This document shows positions 1 through 12,320 of a DNA stretch of 64,000 bases, one piece after another. The stretch is taken from assembly GCA_022036555.1 (NCBI GenBank), contig CM039122.1, positions 3,619,043 through 3,683,042 on the forward strand. Reading direction: 5' to 3'. The notes under the pieces are model-generated. The model ran no database searches. It worked only from the letters and a program-made list of their open reading frames with translations, and was not told the DNA's origin. Position numbers and translations under genes: made by a program. This DNA is from Microstegium vimineum. Its lineage: Eukaryota; Streptophyta; Magnoliopsida; Poales; Poaceae. Each line of letters begins with the position of its first letter. Position 1 is the stretch's first letter.

Positions 1-1934
1 GGTTGCCGATGTACCTTGGCAAGCAGGCGACGACTGCGATCCCAGATGCGCAGCACGCCATCGGTAATCTCCACCTTGGAACCACCTTCGTCCAACTGCC
101 CGAGGCTCATGATCGAATTCTTGAGGGCAGGGATGAAGTACACGCCTTGCAACATCCGCTGCTCGCCGGTCTTGGCTTGGAACACGATGGTGCCGATGCC
201 GCGGATGTCCACCTTGGACGCATCCCCGAAACGCACAGTACCGCGGACATCGGTATTCAGATCGGCAAACAGCTCTCGGCGCCCCGTCATGTGGTGCGTT
301 GCTCCGCTGTCAAGGTACCATCCTCCCATCTTCTCTTCTTCTTCATCGGTATCGGTACCGAGGAAGGCTCGAGCCCTTGGCTCGTCCAGAGCGACTTCCT
401 GCGCAGCCAGAGAGGCTGCCGATGGGGCGGTTGCCGATGCCGATGCGGTTGCCGATGCCGATGCAGTTGCCGATGCCGATGCCGATGGACCCTTGTCCAG
501 CTCGATGAACGCATGCGCCATGAACAGCCCACTGTCTCCTTCGCACTCGGCGTACTGGGCACGCCCAGTGTACCCACCAGCACCGCCATCGCGGCCTCCA
601 GCACCGCCACCGCGGCCTTCTCCTCGGTCACCTCCTCGGCCGCCACGATCACCTCCATCGCCGCGGCCTCCGCCGCGCTCTTGTCGTGGCAATCGGCAAT
701 TACGCGCCCAGTGGCCCTCCAAGCCACAGTTGAGGCAGGTGTTCGGCCCACAATTGTCACCCGGACCTCGAACACCGCCGCCATCTCCGCGGCCAGCGCC
801 GCGCCCTCGGCCACGCGCGCCGCCACGGCCCCGATGATTCCTTCCTCCGCGACCTCGCTGCTGCCGATGTGCCGATGCATCGGTATCGGCAGAGCCATCG
901 GCATCGGCAGCGCCCTTCTTTTCCTTCTTCCAGCGCTCTCTCCACTGCTCCTCAGTGTACATCAGCTTCCCTCCGACGGCCATCGGCCCGATCGGTGCTT
1001 GCCTCTCGTACTCATCCACCGCCTTGAGCCTCCCTGTCACCTCCTCGAGTGTGAGCGCCTCAAAGTCGAGGAATTGCTCGATGGCGACGACGATCTGCGC
1101 ATATTTCGCCGGTACCGATCGCAGGTACTTCTCCACCACGCGCTCCTCGGTGATGTCCCGATCGCCGTGGATGACGAGTTGCTGATGCAGAGTGGACAGC
1201 CGGATGGCAAAGTCCTCGACTTGCTCATCGGGCTAGATGCCGATGTTCTCCCAGTCTCGGCGAAGTCGCTGCAGCGTCGCCCGTCGGACCCTGTCCACGC
1301 CGATCCTTGCTGCAGCGATGGCGTCCCACGCCTCCTTTGCCGATGCCTTGTCCATGAGCGGGATGCCTATCTCCTTAGGCACAGCAGCCATGATCACCTC
1401 GAGCGCCCGCCAGTCGTCGCGGTACTAGACCGGACCTCCCTCGACGGCCTCCCACATGTCGCGCGCCTGCATCCGCAGCTTCATGAGCTGCGACCACTCA
1501 TGGTAGTTGGTCTTGTCCAGCATCGGCCACGCCGTGCTGCTGCCGGAGTCGCGGTAGACCACCCTGTCCCGCGACTCATGGCGCCCGCCGCCGCGGCCTC
1601 GCCTGCGGTCGCGCGGGGACACAGAGCGGCGCCGATCCCTCCGATCGCGCGGGCTCTCGGGACGCCTAGCGCCCTCCTCCACCTGCTCCTCTTCCTCCGC
1701 AGCGATCTCCGCTCGCAGCGCCTGTGCGGTCCTCGCCGCCTCCTCTGCTGCTGCCGCCGCTTGCCTCGCCGCCTGTACCGCCGCCGCTGCTGCTGCCTCT
1801 GCGGCCAGCAGACGCGCGGCCCAGGTGTTGGAGCCGCCCTGCGCCCCCTCACCGACGACAGATGCGCCATCCTCGATGGCCACGGCCTTGGCCTTGCCGG
1901 CGGCCGCTGCAGCGCGCTCTGCTGATGAAGACAT
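1..1934 (-). pseudogene. Ty1/copia gag and start of pol, decayed
   Basis: Read on the minus strand from an ATG at 1934 this is one long frame of a copia polyprotein, running off the left edge. In order it shows an Ala-rich N-terminus, an Arg-rich stretch, the gag core (LDKTNYHEWSQLMKLRMQ near 1480-1530), a Gly/Arg-rich region with a CX2CX4HX4C zinc knuckle (about 700-745), and the start of the aspartic protease (WYLDSGATHHMTG near 280-320). Integrase and reverse transcriptase would lie left of position 1. Two in-frame TAG codons (1425-1427 and 1233-1235) break gag, so this copy cannot make a full polyprotein without readthrough. The long plus-strand frame over the same bases is a GC-driven shadow. 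Copia assignment is firm from the motif order; the family name is not known. Confidence 0.88.
429..482 (-). repeat. 18-bp minisatellite inside gag, three copies
   Basis: Three consecutive 18-bp units (429-446, 447-464, 465-482), each containing TTGCCGATGCCGATGC. On the coding minus strand they encode an Ala/Ser/Thr repeat just after the zinc knuckle region. The unit is a multiple of three, so copy-number change keeps the frame. Confidence 0.85.
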
Positions 1935-1981
1935 GACTGGGGAAGTGGAGAGGTGATGTTCTTGGCTCTCTAGCAACCAGA

Positions 1982-1993
1982 GCTCCGATACCA
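1982..1993 (-). other. Copia primer-binding site
   Basis: The minus strand reads TGGTATCGGAGC, close to the initiator-Met tRNA complement used by copia elements. It lies two bases from the LTR end at 1996 and just upstream of the gag start, which fixes the element's orientation. Confidence 0.8.
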
Positions 1994-1995
1994 AT

Positions 1996-2308
1996 TGTCA
2001 GTGAAACAGGACTCAGGATTGTTCTGCTAGGGCCTTACTGCCTCTAGTCTTTGTATCCCTTTATATAACAAGTGTTCAACAGAGCTTCGATGGATACAGG
2101 TTGGCTCCAAGAGCATCTTCCTAGTGTAGTACAAGTAAAGCTAGTCTAAAGCAAAAGCAAACTGCCTACTGCTACTAGTGTCCAACTTGTCTACTGCTAC
2201 AACAGTCAAAGACTGGAGCTACAACAATTCAAGACTGAAAAGACTGAAAAGACTAACAGCTAAAGTGTAACAGACTAAAGTACACAAGAAGTCAAGACTT
2301 ATCTATCA
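1996..2308 (-). repeat. 5' LTR of the minus-strand copia element (outer end uncertain)
   Basis: The inner edge is clear: plus-strand TGTCAG at 1996 (minus-strand ...CTGACA) beside the primer-binding site. A TATA-like TTATATAAAG lies near 2059-2067 in the sense of the element. The outer edge at about 2308 is chosen because the minus strand would then begin TGATAGATAAG. The second LTR is outside the window, so this end cannot be confirmed. Confidence 0.55.
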
Positions 2309-2781
2309 ACCTCTGCCTTTTTATGGTCACTCGTGCTTGTGTCATCCACACTGGCATCACCCTTGCTGCCATCCTCCGCACTACCCGCAACGTTGATCAC
2401 GGGCTGGCCATTTTTCTCCTCGCCCGTCACCTCGGCCTTTTTCTGCTTATTGGGCTGATCGGCATGCTCAGCATCAGTCTTGGGATTCTGCTCATCCGTG
2501 CTTATCTTATCAACAGCCTCATTGCCGATCTTTCCGGCCTTGCTGCCATCCTCCGCACCACCTGCATGAGTCTTGGGCTGGTTGTCATCATCAGGCATTT
2601 CAGGGTTACTGCTCGGAAAGCTCGTGCTGATTGGCGACAAATCTTTATTCAAGAAATCATCAGTACACTGCATCATCGCTGTTTCTACAATGGTGGTCCT
2701 ACACATGACATAGATTGCATAGAGATATGTCAAGACGCAATATAGAAACGTACTCCAACAATGTATCGTACACTGCATCAT
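2299..2781 (-). other. Unrecognised 160-codon open frame, acidic and Lys-rich
   Basis: An open frame with a hydrophobic, Cys-containing N-terminal third and a C-terminal half rich in Asp, Glu, Lys, Gly and Ser with two AEDGSK repeats. I do not recognise it. Its stop falls at the presumed LTR edge, so it may be the cut end of an older gene or of a captured fragment. The N-terminal part overlaps a 30-bp direct repeat, which argues against a real start there. Being open by chance is possible. Confidence 0.25.
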
Positions 2782-2797
2782 CGCTGTTTCTACAATG
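2663..2797. repeat. 30-bp direct repeat
   Basis: Two identical 30-bp copies (2663-2692 and 2768-2797), 105 bp apart, both beginning GTACACTGCATCATCGCTG. The A/T-rich surroundings (2780-2880) contain further short variants of TCCAACA. No terminal inverted repeats or TSD are evident. The remainder to 3080 holds nothing I recognise. Confidence 0.7.
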
Positions 2798-3085
2798 CAT
2801 AAAAATGTGCTCCAACATTAAATAGGAATGTGGTCCAACATTTGTGTACTGTTCCAACAATATATATAAAAGTTTGGTAACAACGCATAGATAGCTCAAA
2901 CGCATAAAAATAATGCAATAGGTAGGTTTAAAGTCTTAACTGTTCAAAATGCAGTTCGCTGGAGAGCAGCAGGTCAAGCAAATCACTGCTGGTATTAACC
3001 GAGCTATGGTTGAACAAAGGCTGCGATGACAACACTAGAGTCTCTAATGTCAGCACTGGAAGCTAAACAAATTCATAAGTGTAAG

Positions 3086-3221
3086 TGTGAGAGGATTGGA
3101 ATTAGTGATTGTATTCCATATTGTGTACAGAAGAGTACATATACGGCCGGGGGTGGCATGCAAGCCTAACCACACAGGCGCTACAATCAAGGGAACCTCC
3201 TATAATTACATTAGTCTAGCA
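3086..3221 (-). repeat. 3' LTR of a second minus-strand copia element (136 bp)
   Basis: The plus strand starts TGTGAGAGG and ends CTAGCA, giving TG...CA ends. The minus-strand purine tract GCGGGGGAG (3222-3230) directly abuts it, as a polypurine tract should. The flanking GTAAG (3081-3085) would be the target duplication, but the opposite end of the element is missing. Confidence 0.75.
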
Positions 3222-6004
3222 CTCCCCCGCAGTCTGATCGGAAGTATGACGAACGTTCAGGCTGGTTCGAAACTCCTGGAAGACAGTGGTCGGAAGGCCC
3301 TTGGTGAAAACGTCGGCGTACTGAGATGTTGTAGGAACATGGAGTACCCAAACGTGACCGAGGGCGACCCGCTCACAAACAAAATGGAGATCAATCTCAA
3401 CATGCTTTGTCCGCTGATGATGTACGGGGTTGCTAGAGAGGTAAACAATACTAATGTTATCGCAATAAACCAAAGTGGCACGGCGAGACGGGTGGCAAAG
3501 TTCCATGAGCAACTGGCGCAGCCAAGTTGCTTCAGCGACACCATTGGCAACAGCTCGGTATTCGGCCTCTGCACTGGACCGGGACACTGTATGCTGACGT
3601 TTGGATGACCATGACACCAAATTATCCCCGAGGAACACTGCATACCCAGATGTGGAGCGACGAGTGTCGGGACAACCAGCCCAGTTAGGATCAGTGTAAA
3701 CAACCAGCTTAGTAGGCGAAGAACGGCGTAGAGTCAAGCCGAGAGAAACAGTGCCCTGTAGGTAGTGAAGAATCCGCTTGAGGGCAGCAAGGTGTGGCTC
3801 GCGTGGATCATGCATATATAAACAAATCTGCTGAACATCGTAGGCAATGTCTGGGCGGGTGAACGTCAGATATTGCAGTGCACCGGCGAGGCTGCGGTAC
3901 TGAGTGGAGTCAGCAACAGAAGGACCATCTGCAGACAATTTGGAGTGCAAGTCAACACGGGTGCTGCAAGGTTTGCACGCGCCCATTCCTGCACGCTCTA
4001 AAATGTCAAGAGTGTACTGTCGCTGAGAGAGAAACAGACCATCGGTGCAATGTGAGACTCAAATGCCTAGAAAATGATGAAGTTGACCCATGTCTGTCAT
4101 CGTAAACTCGCGCCAAAGGGCTGCAATAATATGGTGGAGAAATCCAGCGGACAAGGCAGTGAGAACAATATCATCCACATACAACAACAGATAGGCGATG
4201 TCGGATCCCCGATGGTATGTGAAGAGCGAAGTGTCGGACTTGGCCTCAACAAAACCCAGAGACACGAGATGAGTGGCGAACTTGGTGTGCCAGGCGCGGG
4301 GAGCCTGTTTCAGACCATAAAGAGACTTATTGAGCTGACAGACAAAATCCAGATGTGACGAGTCAACAAAATCAGTGGGTTGTACACAGTATACCGTCTT
4401 CGCCAAAGTGCCATGTAAAAATGCATTCTTGACATCCAGCTGGTGTATGGGCCAGTGTTGAGCAAGAGCCAACGACAGAACCACCCGAACTGTCGCGGGC
4501 TTGACCACTGGACTGAAAGTCTCATCATAATCAACACCTGGTCGTTGTGTAAACCCACGCAAAACCCAGCGAGCTTTATACCGATCCAGTGAGCCATCTG
4601 CGAGTAGCTTGTGATGATAAATCCACTTGCCGGTCACTAGATTAACTCCTGGAGGCCGAGGAACAAGACTCCATGTATCATTGGCAAGAAGTGCATCAAA
4701 CTCAGCTTGCATAGCAGAGCGCCAATTGGGGTCTGACAAAGCATCACGAACAGAGCCGGCAGGGGCGACATTGGCACGGCGTGGAGGTTGAGACAGTCCA
4801 CGGGTGCGTGATGCCAGCTTTGCCACGCGTGCGCATAGAATGCGCATTGGTGACCGGACAATAGAAACCGGTCGAGTGGCAGCGGTACGGCCGGTGCCGC
4901 TGGCAACAGCCTGTGCGCGAGCAGCAGGGACAGCAGAACCGGCAGTACGAACGAGCTCTGTGGGGACGGAGGCGCTACTGGCAGCAGCCTGCACACGGGG
5001 CACAGGGGCAGCAGCGCCTGGTGACGGGGGGCCGTGCGACCATGACACAGGTGACAGAGCCGTAGAAGTAGCAGCAGCACTGTGCGGTACTAGCAAGTGC
5101 GGCTCGGTGCTGTATGCCTGTATGCAACAGGCCCATGCACGGGCACAGTGCCACGCACACTTGGCGACACCGGGTTACCTGCACGGACAAGACGAGCTCC
5201 AAGCTGTGGTGGAGCAGTAAGATCATGATCATCAATTAAGAAATCAAGTGCAGCTGGTGACATGGGTGTGGTCGACATGTCGGAGAAAGGAAAAAAAATT
5301 CATCAAAAACAACATGTCGAGAGATGATGATGCGATTCGACTCAAGCTCGAGACACCGATATCCCATGTGTTCCGAGGAGTAGCCAAGGAAGAGACACAA
5401 AGAAGAGCGAGGGGCGAGTTTGTGGGGTGTTGTGGAGGACATATTGGGATAGCAAGCACACCAAAAAACACGGAGGTGCGTGTAAGATGGCTGAGAGGAA
5501 TGAAGGGCGGTGTATGGTGTCGAGAAAGCGAGGGTTTTAATGGGTAGGTGGTTCACAAGATATGTCGCAGTGTGAAGAGCCTCGACCCAATAAACCGGAG
5601 GAAGACTCGCCTGAAATAAAAGGGAACGCAGAATGTTGTTGATGGTGCGAATGGAGCGTTCGGCTTTCCCATTTTGTTGAGAGGTATATGGACACGACAT
5701 GCGGAGTGCAATACCATGAGAGAGGAAGAACGTACGGGCCTGAGAGTTGTCGAATTCTCGGCTGTTATCACACTGGACGCTCTTGATGGTGATGCCAAAT
5801 TGTGTGCGAACATAAGCGAAAAAATTTGAAAGGGTGGAGAAAGTCTCGGATTTGAGGCGGAGAGGAAATGTCCAAATATAGTGGGAACAATCATCAAGAA
5901 TAACAAGGTAATACTTGTGGCCAGACACGCTAACAATGGGAAATGTCCAAAGATCATAGTGTATTAAATCAAAATTATGATGAGCTCGAGAGCTAGATAA
6001 TTGA
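3222..6004 (-). pseudogene. Ty1/copia pol (integrase, RT, RNase H), 5'-truncated
   Basis: On the minus strand the order is integrase core (about 6000-5290), linker, reverse transcriptase (5096-4060, with LLLYVDDIVLTA) and RNase H (3986-3216, with TSGYAVFLGDNLVSWSSKRQ and the KHVEIDLHF region), followed by the polypurine tract and LTR. It is broken by a TGA just after the RT end (HHFLGI, at about 4060), by a frameshift in an A-run near 5287-5296 and by another near 5095. Homology stops abruptly near 6004, so gag, protease and the integrase zinc finger are absent. The integrase, RT, RNase H order is that of copia. Confidence 0.9.
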
Positions 6005-6186
6005 AAGTTTATTATTATGTATAGATAAGTACCGCAAAACATAAATTCTCCAAATACATGTGGAACTAGATAATAGTAAAGTTATATGTGCATAAGATTT
6101 CTTATTTCTCCTCTTTTATGTCTTATTTCACGAGTAAAAATAGGAGTTAAAGATGTGAGGTTGCAAGATTATCAACATGTCATATG
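6005..6186 (-). repeat. A/T-rich 3' flank of an older copia fragment
   Basis: No gene. If the 6192-7634 LTR is removed, this stretch joins the sequence at 7640, which carries the end of a copia polyprotein on the minus strand. It is therefore probably that element's 3' untranslated region. This is inferred from position only. Confidence 0.35.
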
Positions 6187-7639
6187 CTACCTGTCGGATA
6201 CCTAATTTAAAGATAAACATTCAAAAATAATGAACAACCAAAGCCCGAAGTTTATCCTCCGAAAAAGGCAGGAAGCCCGCCACAATTAAAGTCGCAGCCC
6301 TTCCCGGAAGGCCCAAAAAGAGAGAGACAGACCCCGGATGAAACGAAACCCCGCGTTCCGGCACACGAAGGAAGAGGTGCGAAGGCGACGACTCGATCGA
6401 CACGGGGATGCAGACGTATCCTCACACTCGGAAGACGTATCTCCGCCTCGTCCGACGTAAGAGGCGGGGACGACCCCGTGATCCGGAAGACGTGCCTACG
6501 TCTCAACCCGGGATGACCAAACACCTCCTCTCTCTCACTCTCCCTTTTTCTCTCCCCATCGTCACAAGTCGAAGACAGCCTGCTACCTTCTCGGATGGCA
6601 GACAGATAGGTTTCAGGAGGCGCAAGGAAAAGACGTGACTAAAGTCAAAGCCTACTGGGACGATCGGGGAATGACCCCTATTGCCCTTATCTAGACGAGA
6701 GCCCAAGGAGATGTGGTCGCCCGTCCCCGGTCGGTGACAACACGCTCCTAACACGATAAGAACGAAGCTTCAAGGCCATGACGGGTCGTACGCCTCGAAC
6801 AATCCGGGACACAGGATGACATTCTGACCCCTGCCCAATTGGGACAAGTCTTGTTCCCACTCGAAGGGCAGACCGGGGCAAGATTCTCGGACAAAAGAAA
6901 ATCATACCCCTCGCAGGCCAAAGTCAGCCTCAGGTAACCCCGACCCCTACCAAAATCCTCCAAACGGGAGGTACGTCAGGTACAAGGAGTCAGGAGAACA
7001 GGCGCACACTGTACGACAGAGGAGAGAATCCAACTGCCAACAAGAACAAAAAGAACTAAGAGGTAGTACATCATTGTACCCGCGGACGAAGGGCCACGAC
7101 CCGGCCCCTACCACCAACGGTACAACAGATAACCATACTTCCGCAGGGACGCAGGTATGACCGGACCTCCCCCCCTAACGCCATAAGGAGGGATCGAGAC
7201 GAGGCCAGAAGGGGACCAGATCCCTGACCACATGCAACGGAATCCAAGAGCAATAGGAATAGAATACTCGAAGTGTCCACGCCCCTTCCCAAGGAAGACA
7301 GGGATAAGGACCAACACCCCACGTAGATCTCCTCAGCCCTCACTTGTAACCCTCTCCGCTCCCTTGCGACTATAAAAGGAGGGCAGAGGTGGACGACGAA
7401 GGCACGAGAAAAATACATCCATTCGCACACTCACTCAGAGACTTGGGATCTATGCTCCCTCTCTCGACCAAGCTTGTATACCCCCGCCAAGCAGAGGTAA
7501 GGAACACGAGCAGCCTCACCACTGGACGTAGGGATTTCTTGCCTGAACCAGTATAACCATCTTGTCTCATTATCTCACCATTCGGACCCAACACGCGTAC
7601 AAATTTACTCATTGGTAGTTTCATAACACCGACACTACC
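6187..7639 (+). mobile_element. Solo LTR, 1443 bp, with 5-bp TSD
   Basis: The LTR occupies 6192-7634, with perfect 6-bp ends TGTCGG...CCGACA, and is flanked by identical CTACC duplications (6187-6191 and 7635-7639). A TATAAAA box (7371-7377) followed by a transcribed-like R/U5 segment sets plus orientation. There is no primer-binding site, gag/pol or second LTR, so this is a solo LTR left by recombination. Size, ends and the TATA/GGAGGGC context suggest a gypsy-type family. Open frames inside it (such as 7071-7430) are not genes. Confidence 0.9.
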
Positions 7640-7898
7640 ATATGAACATATAAAACATTTGTTTTTCACAAATGAGCCTAAATGATCATGAGTGATGTCT
7701 ATTTGCTCTACACATGTCTATCAAAGGATGAAATGCATATGCCAACCAATTGTACCTTGCTATTTTGGAGTAGAGGCATGTCATATAAGTGTGGGGGTGC
7801 ATCAACTCATGTTGGAGAAGTCCAAGATGTTCAACTCATTCCTTAGCTTGCAAAACCTCTTCTCATCAAGTGGCTTGATGAAAATATCGGCTAATTGA
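7640..7898 (-). pseudogene. C-terminal scrap of a SIRE/Opie-like copia polyprotein
   Basis: Minus-strand 7898-7803 encodes QLADIFIKPLDEKRFCKL and continues to a TGA at 7803-7805. This is the conserved end of RNase H in SIRE-type copia elements (family pattern QLADIF.KPL). The rest, 7640-7802, is 3' untranslated sequence. The upstream part of the gene is cut off at 7898 by another LTR. Confidence 0.75.
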
Positions 7899-8406
7899 AC
7901 TTCGGATCCGTCCGACCTCGCTGCTCGGGACTGACCAGACTTTACTGCTCTGATCCGGCTGACCTCATTGCTCGGCGTCACCCTACCTTATCACTCGACG
8001 ACCACGTTATTCGGGGAAATTTCCTCCTTCTCAGTGTTGTCTTCGTTCGTCTAAGCAAACTTGAGAGGGCGGTGCCAGAAGAATATGAAGCGCTCGGGGA
8101 CTAGCTGTAGGGAATAAAACCCACATACCCTTACAGAAGGAACTGGGCCGACCAGAGCTAACGGCCCACGACCCGGATCGCAGCCGCGAGTCCGGTACAG
8201 CTGCCAGGTGTGTCTCGCGGCTGAAGCAAACTCAAGATTATGAAGCATTAAGATCTAGTCGGTTAAGAAAGTAATCGTATTGTATATGGTTATCCTGGTT
8301 CTAACCGGATAGAGATTGGATATCGGTATGTAACCCTGCCCCCCGCCCTATATAAGGAGGGCAGGGACCACCTCGAAAAACACAAGATCTCACATCAGTA
8401 CAACAG
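7899..8406 (+). repeat. Gypsy-type LTR, left part (interrupted at 8406)
   Basis: Contains a TATATAAGGAGGGCAGGG promoter core (TATA at 8349-8355) and a transcribed leader typical of grass gypsy LTRs. It is split at AACAG by the large LTR at 8407-12148 and continues at 12149. Its 5' end is not clear, so it may be truncated. No primer-binding site or pol is seen near it. Confidence 0.65.
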
Positions 8407-11400
8407 TGTCACACTCCAAAATTTCCAATTTTGGATTGTGCTTAGAAAATACTAAATGAACTAAATGATTTCAATGTTGATATAAAATTTTCCAAGATTA
8501 GTTCGAGTTTATGCAAATTTAGTATAGGAAAAGTGAATTCATAAACTTTTCTAAATTAATTTGACATGCTTTATTGTTGTGGTGGTTATTTATTGTTTGT
8601 CTTGATGCATGTGAGTGTATAAAGTTTACAAAACACGTGTAGTAAGTCGTTTTTCGGTCTCTGGCGGCTCTCTCGATCTTAATCTTTATTTTGGACTTTC
8701 CTAAAACCCTTCGTCTCTTGATCCAAGTCCTTCCTTGGAGTTGATCATTCATCAACATGTCTTTAATTCTTTTCAGGAATTTTTCTGGCTTTCTCCGGAT
8801 CTTTTTCCTATTTATCTGTGAGCATATTCTAATTTTTATATGCTTCAAAATACTTTCTCATGAGCTCCAAACACTTTATTTTGGTTCATCATGTTCCAAA
8901 GTATATCCGAGAATTTTCCCCAAATTTTTGGAGCTTTCGGAGTATTTTTCGTGGCTTAAAAATTAATTATGGACTTTTCTGAAATTATTTTAATCCCAAA
9001 ATTAAGTAATTCCGAAATAAATAAAATATCTCGTTTTTTCTAACTTTTCCAAACCCTAGCAATATATATGCTGACATTGTCCTCGACGCCAGGGTTTCAA
9101 AAGTACGACCGCTTTTTGCAGCCGCCGCCCGTAGCTCCGTAGATCTGAAACTCTCCGTAGATCTGAAACCGAAGTTTCACATCTACTAAAATCTGGCGAA
9201 CTCTCCGGCGAATTTTTCCGACCAACTCCAATGTCCCTGTGAATTCCGAGACCACCATGAGATTTGTCTCATCGTTCTCTACACCGTGGTGTATCTCTTT
9301 TATCCAATCCATCATCGTTTGACCAGTCCCCATTCGTTTTATCTTCTCAGATCAGTTTTGCGGTGAACTCCACCATAGCTAATCCTTTTTCTCTTCCTGC
9401 CGCCTCTCCCCAGTGCGTCGTCACCGGTGGCCCCACCCGCGCCGGCGTCATCAGACCGCGCGCCTGCTCGCCGCGGTCCTGTGCCGCCCTGGCCGCAACC
9501 TTCGGTGCGCTGCTGCAAGAGTATCAGTGGCCATCGAGGTCCTGCCCGTGCGGGCGGTCGGTCTGGCCGCCGCCACCGTCCTGGGCGGTTGCTGCTGCGC
9601 CACCCAGCGGGCCCCACAGCGCCGCCAGCCGGCTTGGCCGAGGCTGCTGCCTCCCTCTCCCTTCCCGGGACGACCTGCTCCATCCCCTGCCGAGTGCCTA
9701 TCCATGCAGCAGCGGTGGTTCTTCACGTGAGGGAGAAGAAGACAAGAGGTACAAGATGATGGTAATTACATATTTGCCATCGGTTTGTAACCTTACCCGT
9801 TTAATCATCGTAAATCCGTTTCGTTCCGTTCCGCTTGCGTTAGAATCGTGTCGTCATGCTCTACGTCATAGTGTTACTGTTTTAATGTAACTTAATTATG
9901 AATTTTTGTTAATTTAAATATTAATTTAATTAATGTTTATTCAATAGTTTTTTAATTAATTGAAAACAATTTAAGTTTAATTCAGTTTTAAACCATTTAA
10001 GTTGCGTTTGATTTGTGTTCACGCGATCTTTCTGATAGTGCCAAACTTTTCCATATTTCATGTTTTTTCATATATAGTTAAATATTTAATTGATTAAATA
10101 TGCTTATAACTAGATATATAATTAAAATTGATATGGCTATTACACTTCCATGTTTTATATGCTTCATGCCACATGCTCTTCTATATATATTTATTAAATA
10201 TTAAATACGTTTGCAACTAGTTCAGTAACTAAATCTAAATAGATGGTTTATACTCTAATCTTTTGTATAGAAATATTAATATACTTCTAAAATATAATTT
10301 GATTAGTTTAAACATACATTCTATACTTTGAGTAGATGCTCTTTTAATTTGATCTACAAAGATAAAATTTAACTTGCTTAATAAATTATGTGAGAACGTT
10401 TATAAGATGAAATATGCTTAATTGTTAACTTAAATGTACTTTTAATTATACATTCCTAGTTTAAACATATTTCCTAAATGATAAACTTGTTTAGATGTTT
10501 TCATATATATATCTTTTCTTTTTGCAAATACAAAAGTTTAACTTGATTGAAGTTACGTGGGAATATTATAAATGGAATATGAGTAGTTCTTATTAAGCCT
10601 TTGAATTAATTTATGATATAACTAATATGTTATTAATCCATCTCACATAGTTTTATTTAACTAAAATAAATCAAGCATGCATGTCTTTCTTCTATAATAA
10701 TATAGTAAATCTTTCGGTAGTCGTTCCTTTTTAACGATAGTTCCGTTCTTGGCGTTTCTTGCGTTTTCTCGACCGTAGTTTCGATCTCTCTTTTGTACGT
10801 TGTTTTCTCTTGTATGATGTATTGTTCTTAGTTGTCTCTTTTGTCTTGTTTGTATGTTTGTCTATGTATGGTGTTTGCTATGAGTAGAACGAGAACCGCT
10901 TGTGAGCGCTGAAGATCAGAAGATGTCTACCAGAAGTCAAGTATGTGAGAGTTGAGCAAGTGTTTAAGGCAAGTATAACATGAGACCATCCTTGTTACCT
11001 ATTCACCATAAATCATCTAGTCATCTTGCATGTGTCTGAATTTGATTCCTATCTAGATCTATATCATAGCTTGTTATTCTTTTCCTTGTCACCAATGGGT
11101 TATCATGCATATGGGTAGCTTTGCTATGCTTTACATAATGAATCTTGAATTGAATCTTGACTAATGTATATATGCAACGATGGTTAAAAATGGCTTTTAT
11201 AGCAACATGGAATAGGACTACACTGTAGGGCAAAAGCTGGGACTTAAATGCAACCATGAGTGCTATATGGCTCTGTCTTTAGTTAAGTATGAGGTTTGGA
11301 CTAGCATGCTTGTGGTTCGTGAAAGGCACCTTTGCCGAGCTGGTTATGGGGTATAGCTTGTGTGGGGACCGTTGCGGGTGGTACCATCGGGGTGTCCCAT

Positions 11401-12153
11401 ATACCCCTTTGCATTGGGTTCGTAGGGTCCGCTACATGCTAGAAAGGGCTTTTGAAAGACTTCGTAGTGTACCCTGCCGACCTTCCTTGGAAGTGGGTTA
11501 AGAGGTTGATCACCTCGGGCGAAAGGGCAACACGGCTTGTGGGTAAAGTGCGTAACCTCTGCAGAGTGTAAAACTATCATGATAGCCGTGCTCACGGTCA
11601 CGAGCGGCTCGAAAAACTCACAGTGTTAGTTACTCCTGTTGTTGAACTATTTATAATGGTAAGTTTGGAGATATGATTTATGAGGTTGTTTCATTAATGA
11701 TCATGTGGTTATCAACTGGTTTAAGCATAACTAAAGCTAATTATTGGTAAAACTTGACCAAGTTAAAAGCAACCGCAGTAAGTCAGTATCAGTCTTTTGA
11801 GCTTCATAACCCTGTGTTATATTGCTGAGTACGACATATACTTACACTTGCTTTACTTTTCAATATTGGATAAAAATCCCGAATGGGTAACAGAAGATGG
11901 AATAGTGAGTTTTCTAAGGAGTGCTAGGCATATGCAACCCCAGTCAACAAGTCCCTGTGAAGTTGAAGTTGGAGCTTGAAGAGAAGTTTAGTAATCGTTC
12001 TGCTATACTCTGATGTAAGTGTTAATATAAATATGTTTTCCGCTATATAACATTTATTTTGATACTCTCCTTTTCTGTTGTTGTATGTGTGGACTTCCTG
12101 GGCACACATATGATGATCCTGGTTTTGTCTTTAAAACCGGGTGTGACAAACAG
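8402..12153. mobile_element. Very long solo LTR, 3742 bp, with 5-bp TSD
   Basis: The ends are TGTCACAC (8407-8414) and GTGTGACA (12141-12148), with identical AACAG on both sides (8402-8406 and 12149-12153). Rejoining the flanks restores a continuous LTR sequence around it, which confirms the boundaries. The interior is mostly A/T-rich with a GC-rich block (9400-9730) and has no gag/pol. TG...CA ends and a 5-bp duplication fit an LTR rather than a DNA transposon. LTRs of several kb occur in rice RIRE3/RIRE8-type gypsy elements; this match is from memory. The 208-codon frame at 9264-9890 is not a credible gene. Confidence 0.82.
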
Positions 12154-12320
12154 CCACAAAAGAGGACGTAGGTATTACGTCATCCTTGGCGGCCGGACCT
12201 GGGTAAAACTTCGTATCCCTCTTGCGAAACCATCAAGTTTATCATCTAGCGCACCTTCACCGATATTGTACCACCGTGGGCATACCCCGGACTGCCGACG
12301 ATATTTCATCGATAGTGTGT
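12149..12320 (+). repeat. Gypsy-type LTR, right part (continuation of 7899-8406)
   Basis: Continues the leader interrupted at 8406, with text typical of gypsy U5 regions (GGCCGGACCTGGGTAAAAC, then CCGACGATATTTCATCGAT near 12294-12313). Its exact 3' end is uncertain. No primer-binding site follows, so the element body was lost. Confidence 0.6.

Noticed and set aside
3..1925. 640-codon plus-strand open frame
   Set aside because: It is antisense to a clear copia gag/protease frame, is GC-driven and low in complexity, and has no recognisable domain.
9264..9890. 208-codon frame and overlapping GC-rich frames as a gene
   Set aside because: They lie wholly inside the 3.7-kb solo LTR, overlap on several strands and show no domain.
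8407..12148. A DNA transposon with TGTCACAC inverted ends
   Set aside because: The duplication is 5 bp and the inverted repeat only 8 bp with TG...CA, which fits an LTR. No transposase or long TIR is seen.
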